Assembly (NCBI GenBank): GCA_020161335.1
Contig: JAIUOJ010000006.1
Span: forward strand, 1-57,725
Source of the DNA: Pseudomonadota bacterium
GTDB lineage: Bacteria > Pseudomonadota > Gammaproteobacteria > Xanthomonadales > Xanthomonadaceae
Direction: 5' to 3'
DNA: 57,725 bases
The notes under the pieces were generated by a model, which ran no database searches, was not told the origin of the DNA, and saw only the letters and a program-made list of their open reading frames with translations. Positions 18,826 through 27,865 of this stretch are shown piece by piece; positions within the stretch are counted from its first letter, which is position 1, and each line of letters starts with the position of its first letter. The translations under genes and the position numbers were made by a program.

Positions 18826-21549
18826 ATGTTGCAACTCAAGCGCAACCTGCTGAGCGTTGCCGTGCTGTCCGCGATGTCGCTGGGTTCGATGAACCTGCAT
18901 GCCCAGGACACCCCGTCGCCTTCTGCCGACGCCCAGGACCTCGACGCGGTCGTCGTCCGCGGCATCCGCGTCGGCATCGAGAAGTCGCTGGAAACCAAGC
19001 AGTCGTCGAACTCGATCGTGGAAGCGGTGTCGGCCGAGGACATCGGCAAGCTGCCGGATGCCTCGATCGCCGATTCGATCGCACGCCTGCCGGGCCTGAC
19101 CGCGCAGCGCGAGCGCGGCCGTGCCACCCAGATCCACATCCGCGGCCTGTCCGGCGACTTCGCCGGCACCACCCTCAACGGCCGCGAGCAGGCCAACACC
19201 GGCGACAACCGCGGCGTCGAGTTCGACCAGTATCCTTCCGAGGTGCTGAGCCAGGCGGTCGTCTACAAGACCCCGGACGCGCGCCTGGTCGGCCAGGGCC
19301 TGTCGGGCACGGTCGACCTGCGCACGGCGCGGCCGCTCGACTTCGACAAGCGCGTCATCGCCATGAACGCGCGCTACGACATGAACGAGGTCGAGGACTG
19401 GAAGGAGAACGGCAACCGCTTCAGCTTCACCTACATCGACCAGTTCCTCGACAACACGCTGGGCCTGGCCTTCGGCTACGCGCGGATCGACAGCCCGCAG
19501 CCGAACTACCAGAGCGAGGCGTGGGGCTACACCGACGCCACCCCCGGCGCGCCGCTCAACGGCAACTCCATCTTCGGCGGCGGCAAGGTGTACCGCCTCG
19601 ACGAGAACAACAAGCGCGACGGCGCGATGCTGACCCTGCAGTACCGTCCGGGCGACATCTACGAGACCTCGCTGGACCTGTTCCACTCCAAGTTCGACCG
19701 CACCCAGGTCAAGTCCGGCGTCGAGTTCGGCACCGCATGGGGCCAGGGCATCCTCGAACCGGGCTACACCACCAGCGGCAGCGGCACGGTCACCGACAGC
19801 AACTGGACCAACGTCAAGCCGGTGCTGCGCGCCGACTCCAATCCGATCGAGGACACCCTGACCTCGGTGGGCTGGAACAACAAGTGGCGCGCCGGCGAGA
19901 ACTGGACGATCGCCACCGACCTGTCCTACTCCAGCGTCGAGCGCAACTCGCGCTACCTGGAAACCTACGTCGGCCTGGCCGGCGCCGGCACCAGCGACCT
20001 GCGCGTGGAGCTGGACCCGGAGGGCTTCAACCGCTACACCTTCAGCGAGAACCTCAACGATCCGTCCAACCTGCGCCTGGTCGATGCCGGCAACTGGTCG
20101 CAGGACGGTTACCTGAAGGACTTCGAAGTCACCGATCGCATCGTCGCCGGCCGCGTCGACTTCACCCGCAGCTTCGAGAGCGGCTTCATCCGCAGCCTGT
20201 CGTTCGGCGCCAACGAGACCATCCGGACCAAGGAGAAGTCCTCGGACGAGTTCAAGCTGTGCCTGCAGATCGATCCGGCGAACCCGCTGAACTGCCTGGC
20301 CGGCGCCAACGCGCCGTTCCCCGGCAGCGCCACCGACTTCGCCTTCAGCGGGATCGACGGCCTGGCCAACTTCGATGCCGAGACCCTGCTCGGCAACGGC
20401 ACCTACCAACTGGTGCGCAAGAACGACAAGGACATCTCGAACAAGAACTGGGACATCCGCGAGCAGGTGGACACGCTGTACGTGCAGGCCGACATCGACA
20501 CCGACATCGGCGACAACCTCACCCTGCGCGGCAACGCCGGCGTGCAGTGGGTGCGCATGGACCAGAGTTCGAAGGGCATCACCACCATCAACGGCGCGCC
20601 GGTCGGCGAGATCGGCACCTCGGGCGACACCTACAGCGAACTGCTGCCGAGCCTGAACCTGGTGCTGGGCCTGCCGTCCGAGTTCTATGTCCGCTTCGGT
20701 GCGTCCCGGCAGATGCAGCGTCCGCGCATGGACGACATGCGCTCCAACGTCGACGTCAACATCTGCACGCCCAACCAGACCATCGGTGCCAACCACTGGT
20801 GCGGCGGCGGCGGCAATCCCAAGCTCAGGCCCTGGCTGGCCGACGCCTATGACCTGAGCGTGGAGAAGTACTTCACCACCGACGCCGGCAACAAGGGCTT
20901 CTTCGGCGCTGCGTACTTCCACAAGGACCTGCTGAACTACATCTACCAGCAGACGTTCCTGTTCGACTACTCGGGTTACGCACTGCCCGATCCGGTCGCC
21001 GGCCAGGCCAACTATCCGGCCACCACCATCGGCACGCTCAACGGCCGCTTCAACGGCGAGGGTGGCACGCTGAAGGGCTACGAGCTGTCGTTCTCGGTGC
21101 CGCTGGACGTGGTGTGGGGCGGTCTCGACGGCTTCGGCATTCTCGGCAGCTACTCGGTCACCGACACCACGATCAGTCCCAACGGCCCGGGCACCACCGA
21201 CCGCCTCCCGGGCTGGTCGAAGTACGTGTCCAACGTGACCGCGTACTACGAGCGCGCCGGCTTCTCGGTCCGCCTCAGCCAGCGTACGCGCAGCCGCTTC
21301 CGCGGCGAGTCGCGCGGCTACGGCGCCGACCTTGGCTACGAGGACTACGGCAACGAGAAGGTGCAGGACGCGCAGCTCAACTACGAGTTCCAGTCCGGCG
21401 CGATGAAGGGCCTGTCGCTCTACCTGCAGTTCAGCAACCTGGGCGACGAGCCGTTCCGTTCCTCGGACAGCACGGATTCCGAACACCGCCCGCTGAAGTA
21501 CTTCTCCTACGGCAAGACCACGCTGATCGGGTTCGGATACAAGTTCTGA
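18826..21549 (+). CDS. TonB-dependent receptor of the maltodextrin locus
   Basis: 907 residues from ATG at 18826 with a strong GGGAGGGGAAG Shine-Dalgarno. It has a signal peptide (LLSVAVLSAMSLGSMNLHAQ), a TonB-box-like DLDAVVVRGIR near residue 38, the plug domain (SIVEAVSAEDIGKLPDASIADSIARLPG is the typical start, here quoted in part: EDIGKLPDASIADS) and a long beta-barrel ending in Phe (GFGYKF). The ADSIARLPG plug is typical of the receptor group linked to plant or starch oligosaccharides in Xanthomonas and Caulobacter relatives. It would take maltodextrins across the outer membrane. It lies between the pullulanase gene and the halogenase-like gene, and has its own candidate operator. Confidence 0.9.
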   Translation: MLQLKRNLLSVAVLSAMSLGSMNLHAQDTPSPSADAQDLDAVVVRGIRVGIEKSLETKQSSNSIVEAVSAEDIGKLPDASIADSIARLPGLTAQRERGRATQIHIRGLSGDFAGTTLNGREQANTGDNRGVEFDQYPSEVLSQAVVYKTPDARLVGQGLSGTVDLRTARPLDFDKRVIAMNARYDMNEVEDWKENGNRFSFTYIDQFLDNTLGLAFGYARIDSPQPNYQSEAWGYTDATPGAPLNGNSIFGGGKVYRLDENNKRDGAMLTLQYRPGDIYETSLDLFHSKFDRTQVKSGVEFGTAWGQGILEPGYTTSGSGTVTDSNWTNVKPVLRADSNPIEDTLTSVGWNNKWRAGENWTIATDLSYSSVERNSRYLETYVGLAGAGTSDLRVELDPEGFNRYTFSENLNDPSNLRLVDAGNWSQDGYLKDFEVTDRIVAGRVDFTRSFESGFIRSLSFGANETIRTKEKSSDEFKLCLQIDPANPLNCLAGANAPFPGSATDFAFSGIDGLANFDAETLLGNGTYQLVRKNDKDISNKNWDIREQVDTLYVQADIDTDIGDNLTLRGNAGVQWVRMDQSSKGITTINGAPVGEIGTSGDTYSELLPSLNLVLGLPSEFYVRFGASRQMQRPRMDDMRSNVDVNICTPNQTIGANHWCGGGGNPKLRPWLADAYDLSVEKYFTTDAGNKGFFGAAYFHKDLLNYIYQQTFLFDYSGYALPDPVAGQANYPATTIGTLNGRFNGEGGTLKGYELSFSVPLDVVWGGLDGFGILGSYSVTDTTISPNGPGTTDRLPGWSKYVSNVTAYYERAGFSVRLSQRTRSRFRGESRGYGADLGYEDYGNEKVQDAQLNYEFQSGAMKGLSLYLQFSNLGDEPFRSSDSTDSEHRPLKYFSYGKTTLIGFGYKF

Positions 21550-21573
21550 CCCATCCCTCCCTGCGTGGACTCG

Positions 21574-21604
21574 ACCCCTGCCGGCAACGGCGGGGGTTTT
21601 TTTT
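21574..21604 (+). terminator. Intrinsic terminator of the receptor gene
   Basis: CCCCTGCCG and CGGCGGGG form a stem around GCAA, followed directly by eight T residues. It lies 24 bases after the receptor stop and just before the end of the convergent halogenase gene. Confidence 0.85.
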
Positions 21605-21612
21605 CGGGGTTC

Positions 21613-23127
21613 TCAAGCCATCGGCGGCGCCGGGCAGTTCGCGGCGATGAAGGCTTCGTGCGTCGGCATCATGTCGACCACCCCGTGCATGACCCGCTTC
21701 ACGTCCGCGAGCATGTTGGCCACCAGCGCCTCGGGCCTGGCGTCGACCAGGCCGTGGTAGCCCTGTGGCCGGATCCCCTGCCCGAACATCACCTGGAACC
21801 AGCTGACCTCGGCGAACAGTTCGTTGTTCTCGCGGATGATGCGCCCGTTGCTGCGGAACAGGTCGATCTTCCGCTGCAGCGTGTCGGGGATCGGCATCGT
21901 CGCGCAGTGCCGCCAGAACGGCGAGTCGGTGCGCGCGGTCGCGTGGTAGTGGAGGATGATGAAATCGCGCACCTGTTCGAACTCGGCCCGCGACTGGCGG
22001 TTGAATTCATCGATGTCGACCTCGCTGAAGCCGCGGTTGGGGAACAGCGACACCAGCCGCGACACGCCCTTCTGGATGAGGTGGATAGAAGTGGATTCCA
22101 GCGGCTCCATGAAGCCGCTGGCCAACCCGATCGCCACCACGTTCCTGTTCCAGAAGCGCTTGCGCACGCCGGTGGTGAAGCGGATCGGCCGCGGATCGGC
22201 GAGCGGTTCGCCATCGAGGTTGGCCATCAGCACCGCCGCCGCCTCGTCGTCGCTGATGTACTCGCTGCAGTAGACGTGGCCGTTGCCGATCCGGTTCTGC
22301 AGCGGGATCCGCCACTGCCAGCCGGCGCCGTGGGCCGTCGAGCGCGTGTACGGCGTCAACGGCGAAACAGACGCGCACGGCACGGCCAGCGCGCGGTTGC
22401 AGGGCAACCAGTGGCTCCAGTCCTCGTAGCCGGTCTGCAGCGTCTTCTCGATCAGCAGGCCGTGGAAGCCCGAGCAGTCCACGAACAGGTCGCCGGCGCA
22501 GGTGCGCCCGTCCTGTAGCGTGACCGACGTGACGAAGCCGGTCTCGGGATGCTGCTGCACCCCGGTAATGCGGCCTTCCGTGCGACGCACGCCCTGCTGC
22601 TCGGCATAGGTGCGCAGGAAGCGCGCGTAGAGGCCGGCGTCGAAATGGAAGGCGTGGCCGATGTCCTTGAGCGGCGAGTTGGGGTACTGGTCCGTCGCGC
22701 GCATGAACTTGTTCTGCTCGCACGCCAGCAGGTTGATCGAATAGTCGTCGATGCGGTCGACCTTCCCGGCCTGGTACATCTTCAGCCAGAAGTGGTGGAA
22801 GTCGACCACGCCGGTCATGTGCCCCATCGTGCCGAAGCCGTGGACGTAACTGTCGCCGAGCGCGCCCCAGTTGCGGAACTGGATGCCGAGCTTGAAGCTG
22901 GCCTGCGTCGCCCTGGCGAAGGCGTCCTCGTCGATGCCCAGCGCCTTGTTGAAATTGCGGATCGGCGGGATCGTCGCCTCGCCCACGCCGACGATCCCGA
23001 TCTCGTCGGACTCGACCAGCTCGATCGCGATCGACGACCCCAGCGCCTGCGACAGGAACGAGGCCGTCATCCAGCCCGCGGTACCACCGCCCACGATCAC
23101 GACACGTTCGATCGCGTTTCCCGTCAT
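21613..23127 (-). CDS. Flavin-dependent tryptophan-halogenase-like protein
   Basis: 504 residues from ATG at 23127 (MTGNAIERVVIVGGGTAGW). The FAD motif GGGTAG is at 13-18, the halogenase motif W-x-W-x-I-P at 270-275 (WQWRIP), the catalytic Lys at 79 (ASFKLGI, the same position as in PrnA and RebH) and the conserved Glu344 in PLESTSIHL. All residues needed for halogenation are therefore kept. Relatives beside TonB-dependent receptors in Xanthomonas and Brevundimonas (Xcc4156, BrvH) prefer bromide and act on free indole in vitro, but their natural substrates are unknown. It converges on the maltodextrin receptor. No flavin reductase gene is visible nearby. Confidence 0.9.
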   Translation of the reverse strand: MTGNAIERVVIVGGGTAGWMTASFLSQALGSSIAIELVESDEIGIVGVGEATIPPIRNFNKALGIDEDAFARATQASFKLGIQFRNWGALGDSYVHGFGTMGHMTGVVDFHHFWLKMYQAGKVDRIDDYSINLLACEQNKFMRATDQYPNSPLKDIGHAFHFDAGLYARFLRTYAEQQGVRRTEGRITGVQQHPETGFVTSVTLQDGRTCAGDLFVDCSGFHGLLIEKTLQTGYEDWSHWLPCNRALAVPCASVSPLTPYTRSTAHGAGWQWRIPLQNRIGNGHVYCSEYISDDEAAAVLMANLDGEPLADPRPIRFTTGVRKRFWNRNVVAIGLASGFMEPLESTSIHLIQKGVSRLVSLFPNRGFSEVDIDEFNRQSRAEFEQVRDFIILHYHATARTDSPFWRHCATMPIPDTLQRKIDLFRSNGRIIRENNELFAEVSWFQVMFGQGIRPQGYHGLVDARPEALVANMLADVKRVMHGVVDMMPTHEAFIAANCPAPPMA

Positions 23128-23256
23128 GCGCCAACCCGCCGTGCCTTGCGCCGGAACGGCGCGATGCGCCATTTTGCCTGTCGCGCCGCCGATCGGCACG
23201 CCGGACTCGCTTGCGCGCCGGGCGGCCTCTACCATCAAACTCCGGAAGGAGGTGGC

Positions 23257-23376
23257 ATGCCCCGAAACAGCCTTGGTACCGCGCATGGCCCCTGCGACGC
23301 ACGCGGCGGGCCGGCGGCCGCGTCGCATCCTCCAGCGGACCGCGACCACACGCCTCCCCGGCGGCGCAGCGCATGA
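23257..23376 (+). CDS. Small ORF (39 aa) coupled to the sulfotransferase-like gene
   Basis: ATG at 23257 follows AAGGAGGT, the strongest Shine-Dalgarno seen in the window, with 3-base spacing to the ATG. The 39-codon frame (MPRNSLGTAHGP...) ends in TGA that overlaps the ATG of the next gene (ATGA). The peptide is rich in Pro, Arg and Ala and has no recognisable domain, so it may act as a coupling or leader ORF rather than as a protein. Conservation cannot be tested here. Confidence 0.4.
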   Translation: MPRNSLGTAHGPCDARGGPAAASHPPADRDHTPPRRRSA

Positions 23377-24107
23377 CCCTGCGCATCGCGATGTGGTCCG
23401 GGCCGCGCAACATCTCCACCGCGATGATGCGCGCCTGGGAGAACCGCGGCGATTGCGACGTCAGCGACGAGCCCCTGTATGCGGCCTACCTCGCGGCGAC
23501 CGGGCTCGACCATCCCGGGCGCGATGACGTGATCGCCGCCGGCGAAACCGACTGGCGACGCGTCGTGGCCACGCTCACCGGCCCGGCGCCGGACGCACGA
23601 CCGCTCTGGTATCAGAAGCACATGGCCCATCACCTGCTGCCGGGGATGGGCCTGGACTGGATCCACCGCCTGCGCAACGTGCTGCTGATCCGCGACCCGC
23701 GCGAGGTGGTGGCGTCCTACGTGAAGTCGCGTGCGAACGTGGCCGCCGACGACATCGGGCTGCGACAGCAGCTGGCGCTGTTCGAGTGGCTCCGGGCCCG
23801 CGGCGAGGCACCACCGGTGATCGACGCCGGCGACTTCCTGCGCGCACCCGAGGCCTACCTGCGGGCGCTGTGCGCTTGCCTCGGGATCGGGTTCGACGAC
23901 CGGATGCTGCATTGGCCGCCGGGGCCGCGCGCGACCGACGGCGTCTGGGCGCCACACTGGTATGCGCGGGCATGGCGTTCGACCGGGTTCGAGGCAGCGC
24001 GGTCGCGCCTGCCCCGGCTCGACGACGCACATGCCGCCGTGGCCGAAGCCTGCCGGCCCGCGTACGAGGCCCTGTCTGCGCACAGGATGCAGGTGGCGCC
24101 GGACTGA
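23373..24107 (+). CDS. Sulfotransferase-family protein
   Basis: 244 residues from ATG at 23373 (MTLRIAMWSGPRNISTAMMRAWENRG). The 5'-phosphosulfate-binding loop is WSGPRNISTAMMR (8-20), and the 3'-phosphate-binding strand is RNVLLIRDPREVVASYVKS (around 104-122). It ends without membrane segments, so it is likely cytoplasmic. The family transfers sulfuryl groups from PAPS to hydroxyl or amino groups; the acceptor cannot be predicted. The small upstream ORF overlaps its ATG, so its translation is probably coupled. It diverges from the halogenase-like gene, but no functional link is evident. Confidence 0.75.
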   Translation: MTLRIAMWSGPRNISTAMMRAWENRGDCDVSDEPLYAAYLAATGLDHPGRDDVIAAGETDWRRVVATLTGPAPDARPLWYQKHMAHHLLPGMGLDWIHRLRNVLLIRDPREVVASYVKSRANVAADDIGLRQQLALFEWLRARGEAPPVIDAGDFLRAPEAYLRALCACLGIGFDDRMLHWPPGPRATDGVWAPHWYARAWRSTGFEAARSRLPRLDDAHAAVAEACRPAYEALSAHRMQVAPD

Positions 24108-24211
24108 GCCGTGGGCGTGGAGGCACGGGGAACGCAATCGCCCCCGACGCCGGCCCCTGCCCCCTTGCCGGCACCGACCGCGTGCCCCCGCGTGCCGCCA
24201 CAGGCGGCCAC

Positions 24212-24239
24212 AAAAAAGCCCGGCGCGACGGCCGGGCTT
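24212..24239 (-). terminator. Terminator after tRNA-Val
   Basis: On the minus strand AAGCCCGGC and GCCGGGCTT pair around CGTCGC, then TTTTTT. It lies about 40 bases past the tRNA 3' end. The stem is symmetrical, so it may also stop the sulfotransferase transcript from the other strand. Confidence 0.85.
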
Positions 24240-24276
24240 CTTCTCACGAAATTTCCAGAATAATCAGGCACTTTCG

Positions 24277-24351
24277 TGGTGGGCGGTACAGGGTTCGAAC
24301 CTGTGACCCCTACCATGTCAAGGTAGTGCTCTACCGCTGAGCTAACCGCCC
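24277..24351 (-). tRNA. tRNA-Val (anticodon GAC)
   Basis: The 75-nt minus-strand cloverleaf includes an encoded CCA end. The acceptor GGGCGGT pairs with ACCGCCC. The D arm is GCTC..GAGC. The anticodon stem CTACC/GGTAG carries the loop TTGACAT (anticodon GAC, Val). The T arm is the standard GGTTCGAACC. It lies 139 bp downstream of uvrB on the same strand. I saw no good promoter of its own. Confidence 0.97.
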
Positions 24352-24387
24352 GGGAAACTCTCCGTCGGGCGAAGCCCGACAGATCAC

Positions 24388-24432
24388 TCCCCCTCTCCCG
24401 CCCGCGGGAGAGGGCAAGGGGTGAGGGCCCCG
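24388..24432. repeat. Dispersed CCCTCTCCCG palindromic repeat
   Basis: CCCTCTCCCGC-CCGCGGGAGAGGG is a near-perfect inverted repeat followed by AAGGGGTGAGGGCCC. It lies between uvrB and tRNA-Val and belongs to the same family as the elements near 4672, 7515, 43535 and 55393. A separate GTCGGGC-TTCG-CCCGAC hairpin at 24364-24380 lies beside it, nearer the tRNA. Confidence 0.65.
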
Positions 24433-24489
24433 CCGCGGCGGGAGGCGAATTCTAGCCCATGCCCGCCCGTGGCACCATCCCGGCCCGGC

Positions 24490-26526
<2,037 letters not shown>

Positions 26527-26673
26527 GTTCGGGCGTGCGAGGGGATCGTCCAGTCTAGCCTCCGCCCGAGATGAGGGCGTGACCGGGGTTTTCCTACCCC
26601 GTTGAGCGGCACGCCCCGATCCAGCGCGCCCGGCCCCGTGCCTAGGCTGATTCCAAGCCAAGGAGGGCCGCCC

Positions 26674-27201
26674 ATGAACCGCAAGGATGCAGGTTTCACG
26701 TTGATCGAGGCATTGATTACCCTGAGCATCGCCGCGCTCTTCATCACGCTGGCCTTGCCCGCGCTCGATGACCTGCTGCAGCGCCAGCGCACCGCCAGCG
26801 CGCTGCACCAGCTCAGCGCCGACTTCGCGTTGGCGCGCACCCGTGCCATCGTCGGGCGGCGCCAGGTGGTGGTCTGCCCAAGGACTGCGGACGATCGTTG
26901 CCGGGACGGCGGGGACTGGAGCCAAGGCTGGCTGGTTTTCGTCGACGGCGACGGCAACCGGCAACCCGATGCGGCCAAGGACGTATTGCGGATCACCAGC
27001 CTGCCCAACGGGAATGGACAACTGCAGCTGTCCTCGACCCGGCCGTTCCTGCGCTACCAGTCCGACGGCCGCAGCGCCCACAGCAACCTGACCGTGCACG
27101 TCTGCGCCACCGGCCAACTGCGGGGCCAGGTCGTCGTCAACAACCATGGCCGGGCCCGATCTTCGCGCCAGGGAGGCCAGGTGCCGTGCCCGCGGGGGTG
27201 A
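26674..27201 (+). CDS. GspH/FimT-family pseudopilin (orphan)
   Basis: 175 residues from ATG at 26674 with an AAGGAGGG Shine-Dalgarno. The type III prepilin signal is short: [31 protein letters not shown], cleaved between Gly7 and Phe8, with Glu at +5 and a hydrophobic helix. The C-terminal globular domain ([22 protein letters not shown] and [22 protein letters not shown]) fits GspH/FimT, including the paired Cys and the [20 protein letters not shown] block. It would be a minor pilin of the type IV pilus initiation complex. It stands alone beside tRNA-Asn, about 7 kb from the second FimT-like gene at 34110. Confidence 0.88.
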   Translation: MNRKDAGFTLIEALITLSIAALFITLALPALDDLLQRQRTASALHQLSADFALARTRAIVGRRQVVVCPRTADDRCRDGGDWSQGWLVFVDGDGNRQPDAAKDVLRITSLPNGNGQLQLSSTRPFLRYQSDGRSAHSNLTVHVCATGQLRGQVVVNNHGRARSSRQGGQVPCPRG

Positions 27202-27229
27202 GCCTGGCCCTGCCCCGTCCCGCGCAACC

Positions 27230-27257
27230 TTGACCCCGGGCGGACAGCCACTAGAAT
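27230..27257 (+). promoter_or_regulatory. Promoter of tRNA-Asn
   Basis: A -35 TTGACC (27230-27235) and a -10 TAGAAT (27252-27257) are separated by 16 bp, and the mature tRNA starts at 27268. It is the clearest sigma-70-type promoter in the window. Confidence 0.8.
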
Positions 27258-27267
27258 ATGCGTCCCC

Positions 27268-27344
27268 GCCCGAATAGCTCAGCCGGTTAGAGCACTTGAC
27301 TGTTAATCAGGGGGTCGTTGGTTCGAGTCCAACTTCGGGCGCCA
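27268..27344 (+). tRNA. tRNA-Asn (anticodon GTT)
   Basis: 77 nt including an encoded CCA. The acceptor GCCCGAA pairs with TTCGGGC, followed by G and CCA. The anticodon loop CTGTTAA carries GTT (Asn). The T arm is GGTTCGAGTCC. A promoter lies directly upstream and a terminator directly downstream, so it is a single-gene unit. Confidence 0.97.
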
Positions 27345-27351
27345 GATCTGC

Positions 27352-27383
27352 AAAAGCCGCGGCATGCCGCGGCTTTTGTTTTG
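27352..27383. terminator. Bidirectional terminator between tRNA-Asn and pilE
   Basis: AAAAGCCGCGG and CCGCGGCTTTT form a perfect stem around CAT, with TGTTTT after it on the plus strand. It serves tRNA-Asn and, on the minus strand, probably the end of the pilin operon, whose stop codon is at 27407. Confidence 0.85.
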
Positions 27384-27406
27384 GGCTCCCCGTAAGGGTC
27401 CCGGCA

Positions 27407-27865
27407 CTACCAGCATTCAGCGAACGTGCCGCTCGAATTCGTCTTCTGCCCGGTACTGGTCAGCGACAGCGTGCCGCAACGATCCTCCCCCTGCCCGCCA
27501 CGCGGTGCCGCAGTGAGCACAAACGCTTGGCCGCCTGCCGCAATCTCCAGATCGAAGTCGTAGTGAGCAAGAGCGCTGCTGTCGGACAGATTGGGCATCT
27601 CGTCCGGATAAGAATTCTCGACCGTATGGCGGCGTTCCAGGATCTGGGCCATCTCCACCAGGTCGGCCTTCGCCTGTCCGCGGCGTGACTTGAGCACGCT
27701 TTCGCGGTAGTTGGGATACACGATCGCCGCGAGGATCGCGATCACCGCGACCACGATCATCAGTTCGATCAGCGAGAAGCCCGGCATGCGCCGGATTGCA
27801 CGCGTTCGCCTGCCCTGTCGCACGGATGCCCGGATCGCAGTGCGGGACGCCACCGAAGTCATCAT
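27407..27865 (-). CDS. pilE: Type IV pilin-like protein, PilE family
   Basis: 152 residues from ATG at 27865, whose first codon overlaps the pilY1 stop (ATGATGA). The prepilin site is RMPG|FSLIELMIVVAVIAILAAIVYPNY, with Glu at +5, then SRRGQAKADLVEMAQILERRHT and an end C-x-T...C disulfide pair (DRCGTL, FAECW). The leader before the Gly-Phe cut would be unusually long, about 28 residues. An internal ATG at 27787 would give the short leader MPG but has no Shine-Dalgarno. The overlap with pilY1 favours the long start. It is last in the fimT-pilVWX-pilY1-pilE operon and is likely a minor pilin. Confidence 0.85.
   Translation of the reverse strand: MMTSVASRTAIRASVRQGRRTRAIRRMPGFSLIELMIVVAVIAILAAIVYPNYRESVLKSRRGQAKADLVEMAQILERRHTVENSYPDEMPNLSDSSALAHYDFDLEIAAGGQAFVLTAAPRGGQGEDRCGTLSLTSTGQKTNSSGTFAECW

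Noticed and set aside
15729..19208. 1159-codon minus-strand ORF opposite the pullulanase and receptor genes
   Set aside because: Crosses a clear intergenic region and operator, and mirrors GH13 motifs on the coding strand.
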